DNA of 64,000 nt from DAIDKA01 sp963708865 (GCA_963708865.1 CAVPUC010000008.1:62001-126000), one strand, 5' to 3'; positions 35,957-44,375 are shown, numbered from the stretch's first letter. The notes: generated by a model not told the origin, from the letters alone. Numbers and translations: made by a program.

Positions 35957-36339
35957 CGATGACTCATCAGTATCAGCAGCCACACCACCCCCAACAATAC
36001 AAATGACATTAATACCGCGGCCGAGCCGATGTCCTTGGCGAGGCCCGCCAGGACATGCCGTTCGAGGCCGATCCGGTCCACCGTGGCCTCCACGGCACTG
36101 TTCAGCAGTTCCACGATGAGCACCAGCAGCATCGGGGCGACCAGCAGGGCCCGCTCCACGCCGCTGCGGCCCAGCCACACGCCCAGGGGTATGACCAGGA
36201 CGCTCAAGGCCAGTTCCTGGCGAAACGCGGCCTCGCCACGATAGGCGCCCAGCAGGCCGCGCCCGCTGGCGCCCGCAGCCCGGAGGATGCGGGTCAGGCC
36301 CTGCGGCTTCTCACGCACCAGCGTTTGCGGGGCGGACAT
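35953..36339 (-). CDS. dgkA: Diacylglycerol kinase
   Basis: A 128-residue small trimeric membrane kinase of the DgkA family, which phosphorylates diacylglycerol and returns it to phospholipid synthesis. Conserved features are GEAAFRQELALSVL (with the catalytic-site Glu/Gln residues), three hydrophobic helices, and ELLNSAVEATVDRIG. It lies upstream of, and overlaps by four bases, the large protease gene; the divergent ispG start is 50 bases away. Confidence 0.95.
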   Translation of the reverse strand: MSAPQTLVREKPQGLTRILRAAGASGRGLLGAYRGEAAFRQELALSVLVIPLGVWLGRSGVERALLVAPMLLVLIVELLNSAVEATVDRIGLERHVLAGLAKDIGSAAVLMSFVLLGVVWLLILMSHR

Positions 36340-36377
36340 GGCGTTCCTGAGGGTTATTTTGCCGTCATGTTAAGCGG

Positions 36378-36383
36378 TACAAT
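36378..36383 (+). promoter_or_regulatory. Probable -10 element of ispG, leaderless arrangement
   Basis: TACAAT ends six bases before the ispG ATG at 36390, so transcription would begin at or next to the start codon. No Shine-Dalgarno sequence is visible in the six bases between. A good -35 hexamer is not obvious; TTATTT lies about 18 bases upstream. Confidence 0.45.
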
Positions 36384-36389
36384 GCACCG

Positions 36390-37616
36390 ATGTCGCATCC
36401 ACGTCGCAAATCGCTCGTAACCAACGTTGGGGGAATCCGCGTCGGCGGTCTGCACCCCATTGTGGTCCAGTCAATGACCAATACGGACACGGCGGACATC
36501 GCCGGCACCGTCGAACAGGTCAGGTCTCTGGCCCGCGCAGGCTCCGAACTGGTCCGCCTCACCGTCAACTCGGCGGAGGCCGCCGCCGCGGTGGCGCCCA
36601 TCCGCGAACGCCTCGACCAGCTGGGCGTCGCGGTGCCGCTCATCGGTGACTTCCATTTCAACGGCCATAAGCTGCTGCGCGACTATCCGGGCTGCGCGAC
36701 GGCACTGGCCAAGTACCGCATCAATCCCGGCAATGTCGGCCGCGGCACCAAGCGCGACCCGCAGTTTGCGGAAATGATTGAAATGGCCTGCCGGCACGAC
36801 AAGCCGGTGCGCATCGGCGTCAACTGGGGCAGCCTCGATCAGGACCTGCTGACCCGGATGATGGATGAGAACTCGGCCCGGCCCGAGCCGCTCGAGGCGC
36901 GCGATGTCATGCGCCAGGCGGTGGTGGCCTCGGCGCTGCAGAGCGCCGAGCGCGCCATGGAAGTCGGTCTGCCGAAGGATCGCATCATTCTGTCTGCCAA
37001 GGTGTCCGGCGTGCAGGATCTCATCGCCATCTACTCGGATCTGGCGGCGCGCTGCGATTTCCCGCTGCACCTGGGTCTCACCGAGGCCGGCATGGGATCC
37101 AAGGGCATCGTCGCCTCGACCGCCGGCATGTCGGTACTGCTGCAGCAGGGTATCGGCGACACCATCCGGGTGTCGCTGACGCCCGAGCCCAATGGCGATC
37201 GCTCCCAGGAAGTGATCGTTGCGCAGGAGATCCTGCAGACCAATGGCCTGCGCTCCTTTACGCCCATGGTGATCGCCTGCCCGGGCTGCGGGCGCACCAC
37301 CAGCACCTACTTTCAGGAACTCGCGCAGCGCATCCAGTCGCATATCCGCCATCGCATGCCGGAATGGCGCCGCGGTTATGAGGGCGTCGAGGAGATGACG
37401 GTCGCCGTCATGGGCTGTGTCGTCAATGGTCCCGGTGAAAGCAAGCACGCGAGCCTCGGGATCAGCCTGCCCGGTACCGGGGAGCGCCCGGTCGCGCCGG
37501 TATACGAGGACGGCGAGAAGACGGTGACGCTCAAGGGCGAGCGCATCGCCGAGGAGTTCCAGGAACTCGTGGAGCAGTACGTCGCCCGCAAGTTCACCCC
37601 GAAGCAGGCCTCGTAA
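36390..37616 (+). CDS. ispG: (E)-4-hydroxy-3-methylbut-2-enyl-diphosphate synthase
   Basis: A 408-residue IspG (GcpE), the [4Fe-4S] enzyme of the MEP isoprenoid pathway that converts methylerythritol cyclodiphosphate to HMBPP. Conserved segments include VQSMTNTDTADI near the N-terminus, the TIM-barrel part with GDFHFNGHKLL and KYRINPGN, and the cluster ligands in CPGCGRT and VAVMGCVVNGPGE. Length matches the gammaproteobacterial short form. It is followed after six bases by phhB. Confidence 0.97.
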   Translation: MSHPRRKSLVTNVGGIRVGGLHPIVVQSMTNTDTADIAGTVEQVRSLARAGSELVRLTVNSAEAAAAVAPIRERLDQLGVAVPLIGDFHFNGHKLLRDYPGCATALAKYRINPGNVGRGTKRDPQFAEMIEMACRHDKPVRIGVNWGSLDQDLLTRMMDENSARPEPLEARDVMRQAVVASALQSAERAMEVGLPKDRIILSAKVSGVQDLIAIYSDLAARCDFPLHLGLTEAGMGSKGIVASTAGMSVLLQQGIGDTIRVSLTPEPNGDRSQEVIVAQEILQTNGLRSFTPMVIACPGCGRTTSTYFQELAQRIQSHIRHRMPEWRRGYEGVEEMTVAVMGCVVNGPGESKHASLGISLPGTGERPVAPVYEDGEKTVTLKGERIAEEFQELVEQYVARKFTPKQAS

Positions 37617-37622
37617 CGCCCG

Positions 37623-37961
37623 ATGACGCAGCTCGCCGACAGACGCTGCGAACCCTGCGATGGCGGCATCGCCCCCTTGACGCGCGCTGCCGCCGATGAA
37701 TTGCTGCTGCGTCTGGACCCGGCCTGGGTGCTGGATGACACGGCGACGAGTCTGCGGCGTGAATTCACCTTCCGCGATTTCTACCGCACCATGAGTTTCG
37801 TCAATGCGCTGGCGCATGTGGCCAACATTGAGGACCATCACCCGGATCTGGAAGTCGGCTACAACGTCTGCCGTGTCCGCTACAGCACGCACGCGATCGG
37901 CGGGCTATCCGAGAATGACTTCATCTGCGCTGCCAAGCTCGATCAGATTCCCAGGCTGTAA
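37623..37961 (+). CDS. phhB: 4a-hydroxytetrahydrobiopterin (pterin-4a-carbinolamine) dehydratase
   Basis: A 112-residue PhhB. The active-site signature reads NIEDHHPDLEVGYN, preceded by FVNALAHVA and followed by VRYSTHAIGGLSENDF, all conserved. It regenerates the pterin cofactor of phenylalanine hydroxylase, though no phhA gene is in the window. Its last 41 bases overlap the converging ubiquinone hydroxylase gene. Confidence 0.95.
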   Translation: MTQLADRRCEPCDGGIAPLTRAAADELLLRLDPAWVLDDTATSLRREFTFRDFYRTMSFVNALAHVANIEDHHPDLEVGYNVCRVRYSTHAIGGLSENDFICAAKLDQIPRL

Positions 37962-39177
37962 GGTCCGGCGGCTGCCCCAGGGCCCGCCCGATGAACCAGC
38001 GTTTCAGGAGCGCGCTGCCATTGGTCAGCGCGAGCGCACGGCGCGCCAGGGTTGAGAGCGGGCCGACGCCCTGCGCGAGCACGCGGTTGAAGGCGTCGAT
38101 GGCGAATTCCATCAGCTCATTCTCGCCCCGGCGCCAGCGCTCATAGGCGCGCAGGGTGCGCTGCGCACCCAGATGTTCGCCCGTGGCGCGCGCCTGCACG
38201 CACAGTTGCGCGAGCGCGGCGGCATCGAGCAGGCCCAGGTTCACGCCTTGCCCCGCCAGCGGATGGACCACATGCGCCGCATCGCCCACCAGGGCGCAGC
38301 GCGGCGCGGTGTAGCGATCGGCGCTCAGCCGCTGCAGCGCAAACGCGAAGCGCGGACCGGCAAGTTGCAGGGTGCCCAGCACCGCCGCGCTGTCTTCCAG
38401 GACCCGCGCTTCGAAATCCGCAGGCGGGACCTCGAGCAGCGCCCGCGCTTGCGCTTCGCGCAACGACCACACGATGGAGACACTGCCATCGGCGAGCGGC
38501 AGCAACGCCAGCGTGCCGCCGTCGAGGAAGCGCTGCCACGCCGTGTTCTGGTGTGAACGTTGCGGAATCAGGCGCGCCACGATCGCGGTCTGTTCGTAGC
38601 TTTTGGTTCGCGCCTCGATGCCGAAGGCAGTGCGCACGGCGGAGCGCGCACCGTCCGCACCCACCACCAGCTGCGTCGCCCATTCGCCCGCCGATGACTG
38701 CACAGTGATGCGACCTTCGGCCGCTGTGCTCACGGCCTCAAGTTCGCCACTGATCAGCTGGCCACCGGCCTCGCGGAACGTTGCCATCAGCGCCGCGGTG
38801 AGGCGGCGCGTCTCGATGATGTAGCCGAGGTTGGGTTCACCCACCTCGGCCGCATCAAACTGCAGCACCTCATCCCCCAGCGGCGCCATGCCCTCGTGCC
38901 ACACGCGCATGCGCTCATAGGGCCATGCGTGCGCCCGAAGCTGCGCCCAGGCGCCGGCGGCGGTGAGAATCCTTTCGCTGGCGCGCGAGATGGCGAGCAC
39001 CCGCGGCTCAGGCGTGGCTCCCGGCAGCGGATCCATGACGTGATCCGCGGCTCCCGCCGGCTGCAGCAGGCCGACGCGCCACGCCGGAGCGCCCGCGGCG
39101 CGCGCCAGCAACGCGCCGACACAGGCACCCACCGGTCCGCCGCCCACCACCAGCACATCGAGCGCCTGCGCGCTCAT
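37921..39177 (-). CDS. UbiH/UbiI/VisC-family FAD monooxygenase
   Basis: A 418-residue flavin-dependent ring hydroxylase of the ubiquinone pathway family. It has the FAD-binding VLVVGGGPVGACVGALL at the start, the DG motif VVGADGARSAVR in the middle, and the second FAD contact LVGDAAHVVHPLAGQGVNLG (near residue 310). By position next to ubiH it is probably the C5-hydroxylase (UbiI/VisC) of ubiquinone synthesis; UbiF or a broader UbiM/L-type role cannot be excluded. It overlaps ubiH by four bases. Confidence 0.9.
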   Translation of the reverse strand: MSAQALDVLVVGGGPVGACVGALLARAAGAPAWRVGLLQPAGAADHVMDPLPGATPEPRVLAISRASERILTAAGAWAQLRAHAWPYERMRVWHEGMAPLGDEVLQFDAAEVGEPNLGYIIETRRLTAALMATFREAGGQLISGELEAVSTAAEGRITVQSSAGEWATQLVVGADGARSAVRTAFGIEARTKSYEQTAIVARLIPQRSHQNTAWQRFLDGGTLALLPLADGSVSIVWSLREAQARALLEVPPADFEARVLEDSAAVLGTLQLAGPRFAFALQRLSADRYTAPRCALVGDAAHVVHPLAGQGVNLGLLDAAALAQLCVQARATGEHLGAQRTLRAYERWRRGENELMEFAIDAFNRVLAQGVGPLSTLARRALALTNGSALLKRWFIGRALGQPPDLTAWESDRAWQRR

Positions 39178-40388
39178 CGCAGTGGCAGGCCGCGCGCCAG
39201 TCGCGGGGTACGGCCGCCAAACCCGAGGCTCACGCGTGCCAAGGCGCGCTTGGCGGGCGGCAGCAGATCAAACAGCAGCAGCCCCGCATCGCGGCCGAAG
39301 CGTACCGGCCCGCGCCCATCGCCGAACAGGCGGATGAGCCCATCCGTGAAGCGCGTGACGCCGCGGCGATCCGCGGCGCGCTCCTGCGCGAAGCGTTCCA
39401 GCAGTGCGGCCGAACCGGGATCGCCGTCCCCTGCCACCGCTTCGGCGAGCGCCGCGACATCGCGCAGGCTCAGATTGAACCCCTGACCCGCCACCGGATG
39501 CAGGGACTGGGCCGCGTTGCCGATCAAGACGATGCGTTCGGCGACCGCCGCATCGGCGCGGCTGAGCTTCAGCGCATAACTGGCGCGGCGACCGACGCGC
39601 AGGAACCTGCCGACGCGCCAGCCGAAATGCTGCTGCAACAACGCAAGGAAGGCGTCATCGGTTGCCTCGAGCGCGGCGCGGGCCGCTTCGGCACCGCGCG
39701 CCCACACCACCGTGTAGCTGCCATCGCGCAGCGGCACCAGCGCCAGCGGACCCGCCGGCGTGAAGCGCTCATAGGCCGTGCCGTCGTGCGGCACATCGGT
39801 GGCGACATTGGCCACGATCGCGACCTGGCCATAGTCCGCTTCGGTCGCGCCGATGCCGGCATCGCGACGGACCACCGACTGCGCACCGTCGGCAGCGACC
39901 GCAAGGCGGGCACGCAGCGTCCTGCTGTGGGGATCGCCGGGGCCGGCCAGCGTCACGGTCACACCCGCCGCGTCGGTGTGAACGGACTCAACCTTCGCCG
40001 GCATGCGCACGCTGATGGCCGCCTGCTGATGGATCTGCTCCCATAGCGCCTGGCCCAGCACCCGGTTGGGCACCACGAAGCCAAAGGCCTCGATGCCCTG
40101 TTCGCGTGCCGCGAGGCGCGCGAAGGCCAGCCGTCCCGCATCGGAGACATGAATGGCACGGATCACCCCGCAGTGTGGGGCGATGCCGTCCCAGACACCG
40201 AGCGCTTCAAGAATGCGGCGGCTGGCGTTACCCAGCGCCGTAGTGCGCTCATCGAAGCTTTGGTGGGCAGCGGATTCGGGGCTGACGCCCTCGATCAGCA
40301 CGACGCGGCGGCCGGCGGCCGCCAGAGCCAGAGCGAGGCTGGCGCCGACCATGCCACCGCCAATGACGGCGATGTCGAACGCTTCCAC
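39174..40388 (-). CDS. ubiH: Ubiquinone biosynthesis hydroxylase UbiH
   Basis: A 404-residue flavoprotein monooxygenase starting at GTG 40388, overlapping the pepP stop (TAGTG). It shows the FAD motif IAVIGGGMVGASLALAL, the DG motif VAADGAQSVVRR, and IGNAAQSLHPVAGQGFNLSLRD, where Asn replaces Asp of the GD motif as in UbiH. The pepP-ubiH-visC order is the classical gammaproteobacterial arrangement, supporting assignment as the C1 hydroxylase of ubiquinone synthesis. Confidence 0.93.
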   Translation of the reverse strand: MEAFDIAVIGGGMVGASLALALAAAGRRVVLIEGVSPESAAHQSFDERTTALGNASRRILEALGVWDGIAPHCGVIRAIHVSDAGRLAFARLAAREQGIEAFGFVVPNRVLGQALWEQIHQQAAISVRMPAKVESVHTDAAGVTVTLAGPGDPHSRTLRARLAVAADGAQSVVRRDAGIGATEADYGQVAIVANVATDVPHDGTAYERFTPAGPLALVPLRDGSYTVVWARGAEAARAALEATDDAFLALLQQHFGWRVGRFLRVGRRASYALKLSRADAAVAERIVLIGNAAQSLHPVAGQGFNLSLRDVAALAEAVAGDGDPGSAALLERFAQERAADRRGVTRFTDGLIRLFGDGRGPVRFGRDAGLLLFDLLPPAKRALARVSLGFGGRTPRLARGLPLR

Positions 40389-41797
40389 TACGCCGCGGCC
40401 ATCAAGGCCTCGATGGCATCCGGATCCTTGGGTGCCCCGGCGGTCAGCACCTCCGCGCCGTCACGGGTGACGAGTACATCATCCTCGATGCGGATGCCGA
40501 TATTGTCGAAGCGCCGCGGCACGCCCTTCAGTCCAGCGGGAATATAGATGCCCGGTTCGATGGTCAGCGCCATGCCCGGCTCGAGCACCCGCCAGGTATC
40601 GCCGAGCTTGTAGTCGCCCACGTCATGCACATCCATCCCCAGCCAATGACCGGTGCGATGCATGAAGAAGCGGCGATAGGCGCCTTCCTTCACGAGCTTC
40701 GCGACCGACCCCTTGAGGAGGCCCAGTTTCACCAATCCCTGCGTGACCACGTGGACCGCGGCCTCATGCGGATCATTCCAGGAGGCACCGGGCCGTACCT
40801 TCTGGATGGCGGCCTCATTCGCCGCCAGCACGATGTCATACACCGCGCGCTGCTCGGCTGAGAAGCGCCCGTTCACTGGAAAGGTGCGCGTGATGTCGGA
40901 GGCGTAGTAGCCGTACTCGCAGCCCGCATCGATCAGCAGCAGGTCGCCGCTCTTGAGGGGCTGATTGTTCTCCCGGTAATGCAGGATGCAGGAGTTGGCG
41001 CCGCCACCGACGATGGGCTCATAGGAAGTGTCGGCGTTGTGGCGCCGGAACTCGTGCAGAATCTCGGCCATGATGCCGAACTCGGAGCCGCCGGGGCGGC
41101 AGGCCTGCATGGCGCGGATATGCGCGCCGCTGGCGATGCGGGCGGACTCGCGCATCACCTCGACCTCGGAGCGCGACTTGGTCAGCCGCATGTCGTGCAG
41201 TACATAATCCAGCGTGACGAATTCCTGAGGCGGATGCTTGCCGTGGCGCGCCTGGGTGCGCAGACCATTCAGCCATCCCACCACCCGCTGATCGAATTCG
41301 GGGTGCGTGCCCATGGCATAGAACACGCGCGTGCGGTTCTCCATGAGTCCGGGCAGGATTTCATCGATATCGGTGATCGGGAAGGCATCGTCGGCACCAT
41401 ACTGCCGGGTCGCGCCCTCGGTGCCGGCGCGGCGTCCATCCCAGGTCTCGCGCTCCGGATCGCGGTCGCGCACAAACAACACGTATTGCGCCTGCTCTCG
41501 ACCCGGCACCAGCACCGCCACCGACTCCGGCTCGCCGAATCCGGTCAGGTATTGAAAATCGCTGTCCTGGCGATACGCATATTCGACATCGTTATTGCGA
41601 TGGCGCACCGGCGCCGCCGGAACGATGGCAATGGAGTCGCGTCCCATCAGCCGCATCAGCTGGCGGCGGCGCCGGCGGAATTCTTCACGGCTGATGATCT
41701 TGGGTTTGGCCAGCAGCTTGGTGGGCGCAGGCGTTGGCGCCGCGGCCCGGGAAGGCTTGCGGGATCGGACCGCGGGTCTTGTGAGGGGACGTGACAT
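40388..41797 (-). CDS. pepP: Xaa-Pro aminopeptidase
   Basis: A 469-residue aminopeptidase P, a dimetal enzyme that removes N-terminal residues before proline. The N-terminal creatinase-like domain (SREEFRRRRRQLM) is preceded by an extra basic Ala/Pro/Lys stretch of about 35 residues. Metal ligands are in LLIDAGCEYGYYASDITRT (two Asp), HRTGHWLGMDVHD (His), TIEPGIYI (Glu) and GIRIEDDVLV (Glu). It overlaps ygfB and ubiH by one or three bases, so it is in the middle of a tight operon. Confidence 0.95.
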   Translation of the reverse strand: MSRPLTRPAVRSRKPSRAAAPTPAPTKLLAKPKIISREEFRRRRRQLMRLMGRDSIAIVPAAPVRHRNNDVEYAYRQDSDFQYLTGFGEPESVAVLVPGREQAQYVLFVRDRDPERETWDGRRAGTEGATRQYGADDAFPITDIDEILPGLMENRTRVFYAMGTHPEFDQRVVGWLNGLRTQARHGKHPPQEFVTLDYVLHDMRLTKSRSEVEVMRESARIASGAHIRAMQACRPGGSEFGIMAEILHEFRRHNADTSYEPIVGGGANSCILHYRENNQPLKSGDLLLIDAGCEYGYYASDITRTFPVNGRFSAEQRAVYDIVLAANEAAIQKVRPGASWNDPHEAAVHVVTQGLVKLGLLKGSVAKLVKEGAYRRFFMHRTGHWLGMDVHDVGDYKLGDTWRVLEPGMALTIEPGIYIPAGLKGVPRRFDNIGIRIEDDVLVTRDGAEVLTAGAPKDPDAIEALMAAA

Positions 41798-42354
41798 CAG
41801 TGCAATAGACCTTCGGGACGGCTGACTTCCCGGCGTAGGGGTTCAAGTTGATCGAACAGCAGCTGCACGCCCGCGCGCACGAACTCCACCAGCTCAGCGT
41901 AGGCCCCTTCGTTGGATTCCTCGCTCTCGGTGCTGTCGGCGGCGACGTGCGTGATCTCGGTCAGGTCGCGCACGACCTCACCGATATCACCCGGCAACAG
42001 GGTCGCATCGGTGAGCGAACTGGTGCCCAGTCCATACAAAAATCCCTGGCACCACGCGGCGAGCGCCGTCGCGCGGGTATCGATGGGCGTCTCATCCTGC
42101 GGCAGCAGCGGCGCAAAATCCATCTGTGCCTCGCGCAGTGCCACGCTGGTGCACTGAAACAGTTCGAGCAGCAGCTGGGTTGCGGTGGGTTCTGCGGCGC
42201 CCTCGGGCAGGATCTCGAGCATCCAGTCCTCGAAGCGGTAGGCCACGGTGGAGCACAGGCATCCGGTCATGGTGCCGTGCGCCTCGGCAGCGTCGGTCAT
42301 CGAATGAGCCTGGGTCAGGACCTGCTGGATATGCTCATAGGCGGCGGCTTGCAT
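41797..42354 (-). CDS. ygfB: UPF0149 family protein YgfB
   Basis: A 185-residue YgfB/YecA-like protein. Typical features are AAEAHGTMTGCLC near the start, then FAPLLPQDETPIDTRATALAAWCQGFLYGLG and a C-terminal AYAELVEFVRAGVQLLFDQL. In E. coli and Pseudomonas ygfB lies directly before pepP-ubiH. In Pseudomonas aeruginosa it is linked to beta-lactam resistance control; here its function is not shown. A divergent promoter region of 29 bases separates it from the ZapB-like gene. Confidence 0.92.
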   Translation of the reverse strand: MQAAAYEHIQQVLTQAHSMTDAAEAHGTMTGCLCSTVAYRFEDWMLEILPEGAAEPTATQLLLELFQCTSVALREAQMDFAPLLPQDETPIDTRATALAAWCQGFLYGLGTSSLTDATLLPGDIGEVVRDLTEITHVAADSTESEESNEGAYAELVEFVRAGVQLLFDQLEPLRREVSRPEGLLH

Positions 42355-42376
42355 CCTCTCGGATTATGCCTATAGT
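42349..42376 (+). promoter_or_regulatory. Promoter of the zapB-like/zapA operon
   Basis: TTGCAT (42349-42354) and TATAGT (42371-42376) are separated by 16 bases. The -10 element ends seven bases before ATG 42384, so the transcript would start at or beside the start codon with no room for a Shine-Dalgarno site. The -35 element overlaps the ygfB start codon on the other strand. Confidence 0.6.
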
Positions 42377-42383
42377 CGATGCC

Positions 42384-42611
42384 ATGAGCACCCCACTGAA
42401 TACGGAGCTCGATCTCGAGCTCGCCAGACTGGAATCCCGTGTCGATGAACTCGCCGCCCGGGTCACGCAACTGCAAGAAGAGAATCGTGCACTGCGACAG
42501 CGCCACGATACCCTGTCAACCGAACGTGCCTCCCTGCTGAACAAGAATGAGCAGGTGCGGGGTCGCGTCGAAGCCATGATCGGTCGTCTGAAGACTCTGG
42601 AGCACGCATGA
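42384..42611 (+). CDS. ZapB-like coiled-coil protein (TIGR02449 type)
   Basis: A 75-residue protein almost wholly coiled coil: heptads run from LDLELARLESRVDELAARV through LQEENRALRQRHDTL to RVEAMIGRLKTLEHA. It overlaps zapA by four bases. This small coiled-coil protein before zapA is common in Gammaproteobacteria and is assumed to act in divisome organisation like ZapB. No enzyme motif is present. Confidence 0.85.
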   Translation: MSTPLNTELDLELARLESRVDELAARVTQLQEENRALRQRHDTLSTERASLLNKNEQVRGRVEAMIGRLKTLEHA

Positions 42612-42925
42612 GCAGCACTGAGCCGGCCCGGGTCAGCGTCCGGATATTGGAAAAAGAGTATTTTGTCGCTTGTCCCCACGAGGAGCGTGCGGCGCTGCTC
42701 GATGCGGCCGAGTTCTTGAATGGTCGGATGCGTGAAATACGCGACACCGGCAAGGTGGTGGGCCTGGATCGCGTGGCGGTAATGGCCGCGCTGAATCTCG
42801 CCAACGAGTTACTGCGCATTCGTGATCAGGAGTCCAAGGTCACGACCACCGCGGTCACCCGGGTACGCGCGGCGCGTGAACGCGCCGATGCGGCGCTGGC
42901 ACGCCACCAGCAACTGGAGTTGTAG
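42608..42925 (+). CDS. zapA: Cell division protein ZapA
   Basis: A 105-residue ZapA, a cytoplasmic protein that crosslinks FtsZ filaments. The N-terminal globular part (VSVRILEKEYFVACPHEERAAL in pieces), AAEFLNGRMREIRDTGKVVGLDRVAVMAALNLANEL and the C-terminal coiled coil match the family. The order zapA, 6S RNA, fau is conserved in Gammaproteobacteria and supports the call. Confidence 0.95.
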   Translation: MSSTEPARVSVRILEKEYFVACPHEERAALLDAAEFLNGRMREIRDTGKVVGLDRVAVMAALNLANELLRIRDQESKVTTTAVTRVRAARERADAALARHQQLEL

Positions 42926-42978
42926 TCCTACACCGGTGCCGGCTCGCCTCCACCCCTCATCGTGGTAAAATCCCCGGG

Positions 42979-43167
42979 CGTCGCCTGCGGTGTTCGATTT
43001 CGTGCCGGGTTACCTCTCGACCTTAATTTAAACACCCAGGGATAGTGGCTCGTGGGCAGAATTGTGCAAGTCCGACTTCGTGAGCGGAAAGCCTTACCTC
43101 CCTCAGCTCGTCCCACTTTGTTGCTCTGGTTCGAGAGCAACGGTTCGTACCGGCATTGCGGGTGACG
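42979..43167 (+). ncRNA. ssrS: 6S RNA
   Basis: The region between zapA and fau is where 6S RNA lies in Gammaproteobacteria. The two ends pair over 14 bases: CGTCGCCTGCGGTG (42979-42992) with CATTGCGGGTGACG (43154-43167), allowing G-U pairs, and the span of 189 bases is close to the usual 184. TAAAAT at 42966-42971 is a -10 element seven bases before the proposed 5' end. Internal complementary arms flank a poorly paired centre, as needed for RNA polymerase binding. 6S RNA sequesters sigma-70 holoenzyme in stationary phase. The exact ends are by structure and not by experiment. Confidence 0.88.
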
Positions 43168-43169
43168 TC

Positions 43170-43769
43170 TTGAATTCCGGGTCAGAGGACCGATCGGCCC
43201 TGCGTCAGCGACTGAAGAAGCTGCGCCGGGCCGTCCCTCCCGCGGCGCGCCGTATCGCCGCCACCGCCGTCGCCCATCTCATCACCCGAACCTGCAACCT
43301 GCGTCCCGGCCTGCGCGTCGCGGTCTATGCCCCGATGCCCTCGGAGCTGGATACCGCGCCGCTGATGCGCGTGCTGCGGCGGCACCATTGCCGCATCTAC
43401 CTGCCGCAGCTGACCGACCTGCGCCACCGTCGCATGCGGTTCGTCGAAGCGGGCGGCCTCATGCGGCGCAATCACCTGGGAATCATGGAACCGGTGCAGC
43501 CGCGAGCCCTGTCCGCGCGCAGCCTCGACCTGGTGTTCGTCCCGCTGGTGGGCTTCGATACGAGCGGCATGCGCCTGGGGATGGGGGCCGGCTACTACGA
43601 TCGTGCCTTCCACTTCCTGCGCCATCGACGCCACTGGCGCCACCCGCGGCTCATCGGCCTCGCCTACTCCTTCCAGCAGGTAGCGCATATCAGGGGCGCA
43701 CCGCACGACGTACACCTGGACCGCGTCATCACCGACAAGGGAGCGATCAAGTGCAATTCTGGCTGCTGA
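43170..43769 (+). CDS. fau: 5-formyltetrahydrofolate cyclo-ligase
   Basis: A 199-residue enzyme (YgfA/MTHFS) that converts 5-formyl- to 5,10-methenyl-tetrahydrofolate using ATP. The frame is open upstream into the 6S RNA, but the only start after it is TTG 43170, which fits the homologous region (ALRQRLKKLRRAV). The catalytic C-terminal motif is GMRLGMGAGYYDRAF, and SELDTAPLM and VFVPLVGFD are conserved. It may be processed from a 6S-fau transcript. It overlaps the next gene by 19 bases. Confidence 0.92.
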   Translation: MNSGSEDRSALRQRLKKLRRAVPPAARRIAATAVAHLITRTCNLRPGLRVAVYAPMPSELDTAPLMRVLRRHHCRIYLPQLTDLRHRRMRFVEAGGLMRRNHLGIMEPVQPRALSARSLDLVFVPLVGFDTSGMRLGMGAGYYDRAFHFLRHRRHWRHPRLIGLAYSFQQVAHIRGAPHDVHLDRVITDKGAIKCNSGC

Positions 43770-44230
43770 AGAGCGAACCTGACAGTTTCGGCATCGATGA
43801 CCTGGACCGTGCGCCGCGCAAGACCACCGCCTGGGATGGGGTCCGCAACTACCAGGCCCGCAACATGCTGCGCGATCAGATCAAGCGCGGCGACCATGCA
43901 TTCCTCTACCACTCAAGCTGCGAAACCCCAGGCATTGCCGGCATTGTAGAAGTCGTGAAGGCCGGCTACCCGGATGCCACCGCCTTCGACAGCAAGCACC
44001 ATCACCATGACCCGGACAGTGATGCGAAGAATCCTCGCTGGTACCTAGTGGATGTGAAACTCGTGCGCCGGCTGCCGCGCGTGATCACCCTGGATGAGTT
44101 GCGCAAGCATGCTCAGAAGCAACTTTCAGGGATGGTGCTGCTGCGTCCGGGCAATCGTTTATCAGTGATGCCGGTCACCGCGGAGCATTGGAAGTTCATC
44201 ACTTCGATGGTCGCAAGCATCAAAAACTGA
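43751..44230 (+). CDS. EVE domain protein
   Basis: A 159-residue PUA-like EVE domain protein starting at GTG 43751 inside the end of fau. It begins VQFWLLKSEPDSFGIDDL and contains TAWDGVRNYQARNMLRDQIKRGD, FLYHSS and the later PRWYLVDVKLVRRLPR, all typical. EVE domains bind modified bases in DNA or RNA. The usual position after fau in this class suggests a housekeeping role, but function is not established. Confidence 0.92.
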   Translation: MQFWLLKSEPDSFGIDDLDRAPRKTTAWDGVRNYQARNMLRDQIKRGDHAFLYHSSCETPGIAGIVEVVKAGYPDATAFDSKHHHHDPDSDAKNPRWYLVDVKLVRRLPRVITLDELRKHAQKQLSGMVLLRPGNRLSVMPVTAEHWKFITSMVASIKN

Positions 44231-44262
44231 GTGATGCGTCTCGCGCGCCTACTCCTTCTTGC

Positions 44263-44290
44263 TTGTAATTTCAATTCGCGTGCGTATACT
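44263..44290 (+). promoter_or_regulatory. Sigma-70-like promoter of the small Lys/Ala peptide gene
   Basis: TTGTAA (44263-44268) and TATACT (44285-44290) are separated by 16 bases. Transcription would start near 44297, leaving a 28-base leader with GGAG before ATG 44325. Confidence 0.6.
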
Positions 44291-44324
44291 CCGACCTCGG
44301 ACTAACCCTAACTGGAGATCTATC

Positions 44325-44375
44325 ATGGCTAAGGCAAAAAAGAAGGCCAAGAAGAAAGCAGCGAAGAAGAAGTAG
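44325..44375 (+). CDS. 16-residue Lys/Ala-rich peptide
   Basis: The frame reads MAKAKKKAKKKAAKKK and then stops at TAG. Eleven of the sixteen residues are lysine and four are alanine. A GGAG site lies eight bases upstream of the ATG, and a sigma-70-like promoter precedes it, so translation is plausible. The composition resembles histone-H1-like tails and ribosomal protein extensions. No known family can be assigned to so short a sequence. Alternatively the segment may act as an RNA, since two strong hairpins follow. Confidence 0.6.
   Translation: MAKAKKKAKKKAAKKK

Noticed and set aside
43062..43169. N-terminal extension of fau into the upstream region
   Set aside because: These codons lie inside the 6S RNA and the encoded residues are outside the cyclo-ligase family; TTG 43170 is the first start after the RNA.
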